From positions 1-64,000 of the forward strand of contig NZ_NFUT01000002.1 in NCBI RefSeq assembly GCF_002127215.1: DNA of 64,000 nucleotides. Reading direction: 5' to 3'. The stretch is from Hydrogenophaga sp. IBVHS2 (GTDB taxonomy: Bacteria; Pseudomonadota; Gammaproteobacteria; Burkholderiales; Burkholderiaceae_C). This document shows positions 57,068 through 64,000 of the stretch, one piece after another (positions within the stretch are counted from its first letter, which is position 1; each line of letters opens with the position of its first letter). A model generated the notes under the pieces. The model searched no databases, was not told the origin of the DNA, and worked only from the letters and a program-made list of their open reading frames with translations. The position numbers were made by a program, and so were the translations under genes.

Positions 57068-58030
57068 ATGCCGTCTGCCCCGTCCGCCTCCCCCCTGGCC
57101 ATCACCATCGCCACCCGCGAGAGCCGTCTGGCGCTGTGGCAGGCCGAGCATGTGAAGGCCCTGCTGGAAGCGCAAGGGCACCGGGTCACGCTGCTGGGCA
57201 TGACCACGCTGGGCGATCAGATCCTCGACCGCAGCCTGTCCAAGGTGGGCGGCAAGGGCCTGTTCGTCAAGGAGCTGGAAACCGCACTGGACGACGGTCG
57301 GGCCGACATTGCGGTGCATTCGCTCAAGGATGTGCCCATGGACCTGCCGCCCGGCTTCGAGCTGGCCTGCGTGATGGAACGCGAGGACCCGCGCGACGCC
57401 TGGGTCTCGCCGCACTGCACCGGACTCGCCGATCTGCCCAAGGACGGCGTGGTGGGCACCTCCAGCCTGCGCCGCGTGGTGCTGCTGCGCGCCGCCCTGG
57501 ATGCCCTGGGCCGCACCGACGTGCGCATCGAACCCCTGCGCGGCAACCTCGACACCCGGCTGCGCAAGCTCGACGAAGGCCAGTACCACGCCATCGTGCT
57601 GGCCGCTGCCGGCCTCAAGCGCCTGGGACTGGCATCGCGCATCCGCGCCATCTTCGACATCACCACCTCGCTGCCGGCGGCCGGCCAGGGTGCCCTGGGC
57701 ATCGAGATCCGGGCCGGCCGACCCGAACTGGTCGAGGCCCTGCGCCCGCTGGTGCACATGCCCACCTGGCTGCGCGTGGCGGCCGAACGCACCGTCTCGC
57801 GGGCCATGGGCGGCAGCTGCTCCATGCCGCTGGCGGCCCACGCCGACTGGACCGCCGACGGCCAGCTGCAGCTCCAGGCCGCCTGGGGCGATCCGGAAGG
57901 CGACGCGCGTCTGGTGCAGACGTCGGCGCAGTCGGCCGCCAGCAGCCTGGCGGAAGCGGAAGCGCTGGGGCAGCGCGTGGCCCTGGCCCTGCAGCAGGCC
58001 GGGGCGCGACCGGTGCTCAAGGAGGCCTGA
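57068..58030 (+). CDS. hemC: Hydroxymethylbilane synthase
   Basis: Porphobilinogen deaminase, 320 residues: [54 protein letters not shown] and the dipyrromethane-binding Cys in [13 protein letters not shown]. It makes the linear tetrapyrrole for haem and sirohaem. It is divergent from ppc and heads the hemCDXY operon. Confidence 0.97.
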   Translation: MPSAPSASPLAITIATRESRLALWQAEHVKALLEAQGHRVTLLGMTTLGDQILDRSLSKVGGKGLFVKELETALDDGRADIAVHSLKDVPMDLPPGFELACVMEREDPRDAWVSPHCTGLADLPKDGVVGTSSLRRVVLLRAALDALGRTDVRIEPLRGNLDTRLRKLDEGQYHAIVLAAAGLKRLGLASRIRAIFDITTSLPAAGQGALGIEIRAGRPELVEALRPLVHMPTWLRVAAERTVSRAMGGSCSMPLAAHADWTADGQLQLQAAWGDPEGDARLVQTSAQSAASSLAEAEALGQRVALALQQAGARPVLKEA

Positions 58031-58034
58031 GGCC

Positions 58035-58886
58035 ATGGCCGAGCACCGGTCCGGGCCTGCCATCAGCCGGCTCGGCCCGGTGGTGGTGACCCGCCCCGAA
58101 CCCGAGGCCGGTGCCTGGGTCGAGGTGCTGCGGTCGCAGGGCTGGGCCGCCCAGGCCTGGCCCCTGATCCACATCGGCGATCCCCAGGAACCTGCCCTGC
58201 GCCACGCCCTGGCCCACTGGCGCGCGCAATGGTCCGCCTGCGACGCCCTGATGTTCGTCAGCGGCTCGGCGGTCCAGCGCTTCATGAACTCGCCCGGTCT
58301 GGTGCGCCCGGCCATCACGCCCGCCACCCGATTCTGGGCACCGGGTCCCGGCACGGCACGGGTGCTGGCCCATGCGCTGGGTGCCCTGGGGCTCCCGGCC
58401 GACCGCATCGACAGCCCGCCGTCCGACGCCGCACAGTTCGATTCCGAGCACCTGTGGCCGGTGGTGAGCGCGCAGGTCGGTCCGGGTCGGCGCATCCTGG
58501 TGGTGCGTGGCCGCTCCGACGCCCAGGCCGACGCGCCCGAGGGCGGTCTGGCCGGCCATGGCCGTGACTGGCTCATGGCCCGCTGCCGCGAGGCCGGCGC
58601 ACAGGTGGAGGTCTGCGTGGCCTACGAACGCCGCCCCGCCGTGTTCGACCCGCCGGCCTTGCAGCGGCTGGCCGCCCTGACCGCGCCGGGATCGGTCTGG
58701 CTGCTCAGCGCTTCCGAAGCCTTGGCCGCCCTGCCGGGGCGCACGGCCGGCGTCGACTGGTCGCACGCCTGCGCGGTGGTCACCCACCCCCGCATTGCCG
58801 AGGCCGCGCAGTCCCACGGTTTCGGCCGTGTGGTGCAGGCCCGACCGGTGCTGCCCGAGGTGTTGCGCACCCTAGAATCCCTCTGA
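58035..58886 (+). CDS. hemD: Uroporphyrinogen-III synthase
   Basis: Protein of 283 residues, five bases after hemC. HemD sequences are poorly conserved, but VVVTRPEPEAGAWVEVLRSQGW, DALMFVSGSAVQRFM, RRILVVRGRSDA and WLLSASEALAAL follow the two-domain HemD pattern, and the position between hemC and hemX is decisive. It closes hydroxymethylbilane to uroporphyrinogen III. Confidence 0.93.
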   Translation: MAEHRSGPAISRLGPVVVTRPEPEAGAWVEVLRSQGWAAQAWPLIHIGDPQEPALRHALAHWRAQWSACDALMFVSGSAVQRFMNSPGLVRPAITPATRFWAPGPGTARVLAHALGALGLPADRIDSPPSDAAQFDSEHLWPVVSAQVGPGRRILVVRGRSDAQADAPEGGLAGHGRDWLMARCREAGAQVEVCVAYERRPAVFDPPALQRLAALTAPGSVWLLSASEALAALPGRTAGVDWSHACAVVTHPRIAEAAQSHGFGRVVQARPVLPEVLRTLESL

Positions 58887-58894
58887 ACACCATC

Positions 58895-60022
58895 ATGAGC
58901 GCCACCGACCCGACCCCCGCAGCCGACATGCCCCCCCGACCCGAGCGGGCCGAGCGGCCTTCTGCGCCCCAGGCCGGCATCGGCCTGCCGGCCCTTGCGC
59001 TGGTGCTTGCCGTGGGTGCCCTGGCCTTCGCCGGCCTGCAGTGGCAGAAGCTCTCGACCACCCAGGTCGAGCTGGCCGAGCGCGCCCGCGAGACCGCGGA
59101 GCAGGTGGCCAAGGCCCAGGCGCAGGCCGCCCGTTCCGACGAGCTGGCCCAGGAACTGCAGGCCCGCCTGACCGTGGCCGAGGTGCGGCTCTCCGAGGTC
59201 AGCCTGCAGCGCACCCAGCTGGAAGAGCTGATGCTCTCGCTGTCCCGGTCGCGCGACGACAACCTGATCCAGGATCTGGATTCCACCGTGCGGCTGGCGG
59301 TGCAGCAGGCCCAGCTCACCGGCAGCGCCCAGCCCTTGCTGACCGCGCTCAAGGCCGCCGACCAGCGGATTGCGCGTTCGGCGCAACCCCGGCTGAACCC
59401 GGTGCAGCGGGCCATCGCACGCGACATCGACCGGCTGCAGTCCACCCCGCTGGCCGACATCCCCACCCTGGCCCTGCAGCTCGACGACCTCAGCCGCCAG
59501 GTGGACAACTGGCCCCTGCTCAACGAGGTCGGCCTGCGGCGGGCCGGCGTGTCGGCCCCGGCCGCACCGGCGCCGGCCAAGGCGGCGGCCACCGACGATC
59601 CGGAAGCCGGCGCCACCCCCCCGGCCGGCTGGCGTGACGCCGTCGCGCAGTGGTGGAGCCGCCTGTGGCGCCAGATCGGGACCGACGCGCTGGACAGTGC
59701 CCGCGACCTGGTCCGGGTCACCCGGATCGACCACCCGGAGGCCGCCTTGCTGGCGCCCGAGCAGTCCTTCTTCCTGCGCGAGAACATCAAGCTGCGGCTG
59801 CTCAATGCCCGCCTGGCCGTGACCGCGCGCAACATGTCGGCCGCCCAGGTGGACGTGATCGCCATCGAGACCCTGATCGAGCGTTACTTCGACGCCGGTG
59901 CCGGGCCGGTGGCCAGCGCCAGCACCACGCTGGCGCGTCTGCGCAAGGACCTTGCCGGCAGCCCCATGCCACGTCCGGACGATACCTTGGCGGCCCTTGC
60001 GGTGGCCGCCGGAGGCCGCTGA
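58895..60022 (+). CDS. hemX: HemX-family membrane-anchored protein
   Basis: Protein of 375 residues: Pro/Ala-rich cytoplasmic N-terminus, one helix (LPALALVLAVGALAFAGLQW), then a long coiled coil (TTQVELAERARETAEQVAKAQAQ) and a helical periplasmic domain with an Ala/Pro-rich linker near residue 225. HemX is often annotated as uroporphyrinogen methyltransferase, but it has no SAM-binding motif; its role in tetrapyrrole synthesis is unproven. It is coupled to hemY by a TGATG overlap. Confidence 0.9.
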   Translation: MSATDPTPAADMPPRPERAERPSAPQAGIGLPALALVLAVGALAFAGLQWQKLSTTQVELAERARETAEQVAKAQAQAARSDELAQELQARLTVAEVRLSEVSLQRTQLEELMLSLSRSRDDNLIQDLDSTVRLAVQQAQLTGSAQPLLTALKAADQRIARSAQPRLNPVQRAIARDIDRLQSTPLADIPTLALQLDDLSRQVDNWPLLNEVGLRRAGVSAPAAPAPAKAAATDDPEAGATPPAGWRDAVAQWWSRLWRQIGTDALDSARDLVRVTRIDHPEAALLAPEQSFFLRENIKLRLLNARLAVTARNMSAAQVDVIAIETLIERYFDAGAGPVASASTTLARLRKDLAGSPMPRPDDTLAALAVAAGGR

Positions 60023-61317
60023 TGCGTAGCCGTCAGAAGGGCGCGATGCGCAGCGTGTTCTGGCTGCTGGGTCTGACGGCTCTCGCCGTGGCGGCTGCCT
60101 TGCTCATGGGTGACAACAACGCCAGCGTGACCCTGTTCTGGCCGCCGCTGCGCTACGACATTTCCTTCAACCTGTTCCTGTTCGGCGGCATCGCGCTGTT
60201 CCTGCTGGTGCACCTGGCGCTGCGGGCGCTGGCCCTGCTGCGCGATCTGCCGGTACAGGCCCGGCGCTGGCGGCGCCTGCAGGCCGAACGGGCGGTGGTG
60301 TCGTCCATCCTGGATGCGCTGTCGCACCAGCTGGCCGGCCGCTTCGTGCGGGCCCAGATGGCGGCCCGGCATGCGGTGGAGCTGCTGCAGCAGCCGGCCT
60401 CGGCGGAGTGGCCGCGGCGGCATCAGTGGGTGGTGCTGGCCCACCTGATGGTGGCCGAGAGCGCGCAGTCGCTGCAGAACAAGGACCAGCGTGACCGCTT
60501 CCTGCAGGCGGCGCTGCAGCCCGATCTGCAGCGCAACGCGCCCGAGGCCACCGAAGGCGCCATGCTGCGCGCGGTCCACTGGGCGCTGGAAGACCGCGAC
60601 GCCGCCGGCGCCCGGGCCCGTTTTGCCGACCTGCCCCAGCGCACCACGCGCCGCATCCAGGCGGTGCGTCTGAAGCTGCGCATGGCCCAGCTCGGTCATG
60701 CCACCGCCGACGCGCTCGATGCCGCCCGGCTGCTGGCCAAGCACCGCGCCTTTTCTCCCGACGCGGCCCGCAGCGTCATCCGCAGCCTGCTGCTCGATGC
60801 CCTGCGCGAGGCCCACGACCCCGCCCAGCTCCAGAAGGTCTGGGATGGCCTGGACGCCGCCGAACGCCAGACCCCCGACATTGCCCTGGCCGCCGCACGC
60901 CGGGCCAGCGGCCTGGCCGCCCAGGCCGCCGACCCGGCGCTGCTGCACCAGCAGATCCGCGAATGGCTGGAACCGCTGTGGGCCGGCTTCGACCAGCTCA
61001 GCAGCACACAGCAGCACCAGATGGTGACCACCATCGAACCCGGTCTGGCCAGCCTGGATGCCCCCGGCCTGGCGGCACTCGAGCAGCGGCAGCGCCAGCG
61101 GCCGGGCAATGCCTGCCTGCAGTACCTCGCCGGTCAGGCCTGCATGCAGCGCCAGCTCTGGGGCAAGGCGGCCCAGCTGCTGGGGCAGGCACGCCATGGC
61201 CTGAACGACCCGGTGCTGCTGCGCCGCACCTGGCGGTCGCTGGCCCGGCTGGCCGAGGAACGGGGCGACGAAGCCGCTGCGCAGGCGGCCTGGAAATCGG
61301 CCGCCCAGATCGACTGA
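60022..61317 (+). CDS. hemY: HemY-family TPR membrane protein
   Basis: Protein of 431 residues: two N-terminal helices (SVFWLLGLTALAVAAALLMGD and FNLFLFGGIALFLLVHLAL) and a long helical TPR-like periplasmic part. This proteobacterial HemY is unrelated to the Bacillus protoporphyrinogen oxidase of that name; it probably organises haem-synthesis proteins. It ends the hem operon, followed by a strong terminator. Confidence 0.92.
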   Translation: MRSRQKGAMRSVFWLLGLTALAVAAALLMGDNNASVTLFWPPLRYDISFNLFLFGGIALFLLVHLALRALALLRDLPVQARRWRRLQAERAVVSSILDALSHQLAGRFVRAQMAARHAVELLQQPASAEWPRRHQWVVLAHLMVAESAQSLQNKDQRDRFLQAALQPDLQRNAPEATEGAMLRAVHWALEDRDAAGARARFADLPQRTTRRIQAVRLKLRMAQLGHATADALDAARLLAKHRAFSPDAARSVIRSLLLDALREAHDPAQLQKVWDGLDAAERQTPDIALAAARRASGLAAQAADPALLHQQIREWLEPLWAGFDQLSSTQQHQMVTTIEPGLASLDAPGLAALEQRQRQRPGNACLQYLAGQACMQRQLWGKAAQLLGQARHGLNDPVLLRRTWRSLARLAEERGDEAAAQAAWKSAAQID

Positions 61318-61336
61318 CCCCCCGTACCCGCCCATG

Positions 61337-61366
61337 AAAAAAGCCGACCCTGGGGTCGGCTTTTTC
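61337..61366. terminator. Bidirectional intrinsic terminator between hemY and rne
   Basis: An AAAAAAGCCGACCC/GGGTCGGCTTTTT-type hairpin (stem about eight GC-rich pairs, short loop) has A residues on one side and T residues on the other, so it can stop transcription from both convergent genes. Confidence 0.93.
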
Positions 61367-61384
61367 TTGTCGGCCCTGATGGGC

Positions 61385-64000
61385 TCAGCGGGCTTCGAAC
61401 GGCAGCGTCATCTCGCGCAGGTCCTTGCGGGTCTCCACCAGGATCAGCGGGCCCTCGTCGATCACCACCGGGGGCTTGGGCTCGCGCGGCACGTGAACCG
61501 GGCGCGGCTCGGCGGCAATGGCCGCCTGTGCCTGTGCCACCTTGGCGGCGTCCGAGTTGACCCACTCCAGGCCGCTGGAGCGTGCCACGGCGTCCAGGTC
61601 GTTCAGCGGCAGTTCGAAGGGCTGCACCTTGGGCATGCCCCGGGGGGCAGCGGGCGCGGCAGCCACCGGGGCGGCCTGCGGCTCGGGGGCGCTGCGGCGC
61701 GGCGCACGCTCGCTGCGTTCGGCGCGCTCACGGCGTTCCGGCGCGGCGGGCACGTCGGCGGGAGCCGCTGGCTCGGCCGCAGGCGCGGCTGCGGCCGGCT
61801 GGGTGAAGTAGCTGCGGACCGGGGCTTCATCGCCCACCGATGCGGGCACGGCGTCGGCCTGAACCGCATCCTGGCCCTGCACCGGCGATTCGGCGTCGTC
61901 GCGGGCACCGCCCTGGCGGCGGTCACGGCCATAACGGTCGCGGCCCCGACGCTCGCGCGGCGCACGCTGTTCGCCACCCTCGGACGATTCGGTCGACGCG
62001 TCCGGCGCTGCGTTGCCGTCGGCACTGGTCTGGCCAGCCTCGGCGTTCACCGCGTCGGCATCCTGCCGGCGGCGCTCGCCACCCCGGCCGCCACGGCCAC
62101 GGCGCTGCGGCTCCTGGCCCTCGGCGGTCGGTGCGCCATCGGCCACCACCGCCTGATCGGCGCTGGCCGGCGCTTCGATGCCGTCGGTGACGGGGGCTTC
62201 GCGGCGTCCATCGCGACGACCGTCGCGGCGGCCTTCGCCGCGCTCGGTGCGCTCGCCCCGTTCACCGCCGCGGCGGCCTTCGCCATTGCGGCCCTCGCCG
62301 CGCTCGTTGCGGCCATTCTCGCGACCCTCCACCGGGCGGGGTTCGCGGCCCTCGCCCTGGGCGGCGCGCTGGCCCTGGTTCTGGCGCTGGCCATCGCGCT
62401 GACCGCGTTCGCCACGCTCCCCGTTGCGCTCGCCGCCACGGCCACCCCGGCCACGGCCGTCACGGCGGCCATCACGGCCTTCGGTCTTGTCGGCCGCGGG
62501 AGTGGCCGGTGCGGGGGCGGCCGGTGCCGGTGCGGGCGCCGGGCTGCCGCCGAACAGCGACTTCAGCCAGCCGAAGAAACCGGGGCTGGCCGCCACCGGT
62601 GCGGCCACCGGGGCTGCCGGTGCAGGCGCCACGGCAGGGGCAGCGGGCACCGGAGCAGCCGCCACCGGCTTGGGCGCGGCCACCGGGGCCGGACCGTCGG
62701 GCAGCACGCCCTTGATGACCGGTTCCTGCTTGTTGGTGCGCTCCTGGCTGCGGCGGGTCACGGCGGCCACGTCCTCGACCTCGTCGGCCAGCTTGTAGCT
62801 GGCGTCCAGGTTGTCCAGGCGCGGGTCGTCGTGCTTGATGCGTTCCAGCTTGTAGTGCGGGGTGTCCAGCGACTTGTTGGGCACCAGCAGCACGCTGATG
62901 CGCTGCTTGAGTTCGATCTTGGTGATCTCGGTGCGCTTTTCGTTGAGCAGGAAGCTGGCCACTTCAACCGGCACCTGCACCAGCACGGCGGCCGTGCTGT
63001 CCTTGAGCGACTCTTCCTGGATGATGCGCAGGATCTGCAGCGCCGACGACTCGGTGTCGCGGATGTGGCCCGAGCCACCGCAGCGAGGGCAGGGGATGGA
63101 CGAACCTTCGTTCAGCGCGGGCTTGAGGCGCTGACGGCTCATTTCCAGCAGGCCGAACTTGCTGATGGCGCCGAACTGCACACGGGCGCGGTCCTGGCGC
63201 AGCGCGTCGCGCAGGCGGTTTTCCACGTCGCGCCGGTTCTTCGACTCGTCCATGTCGATGAAGTCGATCACGATCAGGCCACCCAGGTCGCGCAGGCGGG
63301 CCTGGCGGGCCACTTCGTCGGCCGCTTCCAGGTTGGTGCGGGTGGCGGTGTCTTCGATGTCGCCGCCCTTGATGGAGCGGGCCGAGTTCACGTCCACCGC
63401 CACCAGCGCTTCGGTCTGGTCGATCACGATGGCACCGCCGCTGGGCAGCTGCACGATGCGGCTGTACGCGGTCTCGATCTGGTGCTCGATCTGGAAGCGC
63501 GAGAACAGCGGTGCGTCGTCGCGGTAGCGCTTCACGCGGTGCCCGTGCTCGGGCATAACGTGGCTCATGAACTGGTGCGCCTGCTCGAAGATGTCGTCGG
63601 TGTCGATCAGGATCTCGCCGATGTCGCTGTTGAAGTAGTCGCGGATTGCGCGGATCACCAGGCTCGATTCCTGGTAGATCAGGTAGGCGCCCTTGCCGCC
63701 TTGTGCGGCGCCGTCAATGGCGTTCCACAGCTTGAGCAGGTAGTTCAGGTCCCACTGCAGCTCGGGCGCGTCGCGGCCGATGCCGGCGGTGCGGGCGATG
63801 ATGCTCATGCCGTTGGGGTACTCGAGCTGGTCGAGCGCGGCCTTGAGTTCCTGCCGGTCCTCGCCCTCGATGCGCCGGCTCACGCCGCCGCCGCGCGGGT
63901 TGTTGGGCATCAGCACGACATAGCGGCCGGCCAGGCTCACGAAGGTGGTGAGTGCCGCGCCCTTGTTGCCGCGCTCTTCCTTCTCGACCTGCACCAGCAG
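61385..64000 (-). CDS. rne: Ribonuclease E (5' part beyond the window)
   Basis: C-terminal 871 or so residues of RNase E; the gene continues past the right edge, so the start and most of the S1 domain are missing. Visible: [40 protein letters not shown], catalytic metal region [18 protein letters not shown] and [18 protein letters not shown], and the zinc link [12 protein letters not shown]. From about position 62700 leftwards the protein is disordered and rich in Arg, Gly, Glu, Ala and Pro, the degradosome/RNA-binding tail, ending PFEAR. It is the core endonuclease for mRNA decay and rRNA/tRNA processing. Confidence 0.97.
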   Translation of the reverse strand: MLVQVEKEERGNKGAALTTFVSLAGRYVVLMPNNPRGGGVSRRIEGEDRQELKAALDQLEYPNGMSIIARTAGIGRDAPELQWDLNYLLKLWNAIDGAAQGGKGAYLIYQESSLVIRAIRDYFNSDIGEILIDTDDIFEQAHQFMSHVMPEHGHRVKRYRDDAPLFSRFQIEHQIETAYSRIVQLPSGGAIVIDQTEALVAVDVNSARSIKGGDIEDTATRTNLEAADEVARQARLRDLGGLIVIDFIDMDESKNRRDVENRLRDALRQDRARVQFGAISKFGLLEMSRQRLKPALNEGSSIPCPRCGGSGHIRDTESSALQILRIIQEESLKDSTAAVLVQVPVEVASFLLNEKRTEITKIELKQRISVLLVPNKSLDTPHYKLERIKHDDPRLDNLDASYKLADEVEDVAAVTRRSQERTNKQEPVIKGVLPDGPAPVAAPKPVAAAPVPAAPAVAPAPAAPVAAPVAASPGFFGWLKSLFGGSPAPAPAPAAPAPATPAADKTEGRDGRRDGRGRGGRGGERNGERGERGQRDGQRQNQGQRAAQGEGREPRPVEGRENGRNERGEGRNGEGRRGGERGERTERGEGRRDGRRDGRREAPVTDGIEAPASADQAVVADGAPTAEGQEPQRRGRGGRGGERRRQDADAVNAEAGQTSADGNAAPDASTESSEGGEQRAPRERRGRDRYGRDRRQGGARDDAESPVQGQDAVQADAVPASVGDEAPVRSYFTQPAAAAPAAEPAAPADVPAAPERRERAERSERAPRRSAPEPQAAPVAAAPAAPRGMPKVQPFELPLNDLDAVARSSGLEWVNSDAAKVAQAQAAIAAEPRPVHVPREPKPPVVIDEGPLILVETRKDLREMTLPFEAR

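Noticed and set aside
58895-60022. HemX as a functional uroporphyrinogen-III methyltransferase
   Set aside because: It has no SAM-binding motif and looks like a membrane-anchored coiled-coil protein; the enzyme name is a legacy annotation.

Overview
The window is high-GC chromosomal DNA with dense, short-spaced operons. Gene content and order point to a betaproteobacterium of the order Burkholderiales, probably Comamonadaceae-like: a Bug-type (TTT) solute-binding protein, hemC-hemD-hemX-hemY, rnm-yciO-type-M50-trpS, and a long trpS with a C-terminal extension. This placement is inference from gene content. I saw no insertion sequence, integrase, phage gene or CRISPR array.

Layout. 0-4.8 kb: housekeeping genes (Smr protein, radC, an FKBP-type isomerase with ispH, serS). 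4.8-9.9 kb: a TRAP permease pair (dctQM) beside a shortened KdpD/KdpE two-component system, a stand-alone PTS EIIA-like protein and a 52-residue membrane protein. Matching KdpE-like direct repeats lie upstream of both transcription units. 9.5-15.2 kb: HNH nuclease, sugar dehydrogenase, a Bug protein/carboxymuconolactone decarboxylase pair with a divergent LysR regulator, and an alpha/beta-hydrolase lipoprotein. 15.2-27.6 kb: a ten-gene minus-strand operon with a three-subunit molybdenum hydroxylase, acyl-CoA ligase, enoyl-CoA hydratase and livKHMGF transporter, preceded by an AraC-family gene. It looks like uptake and CoA-dependent breakdown of an organic, perhaps aromatic, acid.

27.7-45.0 kb is the most interesting part. 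Two guanidine-I (ykkC) riboswitch leaders, each preceded 62-66 bp upstream by a -24/-12 (sigma-54) promoter-like element, head two plus-strand operons. The second operon is recognisable guanidine catabolism: ABC permease and ATPase, two DUF1989 proteins (carboxyguanidine deiminase type), a biotin-dependent urea/guanidine carboxylase and allophanate hydrolase. The first operon carries the ABC binding protein and then eight genes not part of the described pathway: a membrane di-iron desaturase/hydroxylase, two short-chain dehydrogenases, an EamA exporter, a true creatininase (NGHYEN motif), a biuret-hydrolase-like cysteine hydrolase, an unknown beta-rich protein and a metallo-beta-lactamase-fold hydrolase. 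I propose that this operon converts creatinine or another substituted guanidine to free guanidine. The second operon would then mineralise the guanidine to ammonia and CO2 under combined nitrogen and guanidine control.

45.2-64 kb: an SF1 helicase, tRNA-Ser(CGA), a convergent sensor kinase/LuxR-type regulator pair, the rnm-to-trpS operon, ppc, the hemCDXY operon and the 3' part of rne, which runs off the right edge. All assignments come from reading motifs and gene order; no database search was run.
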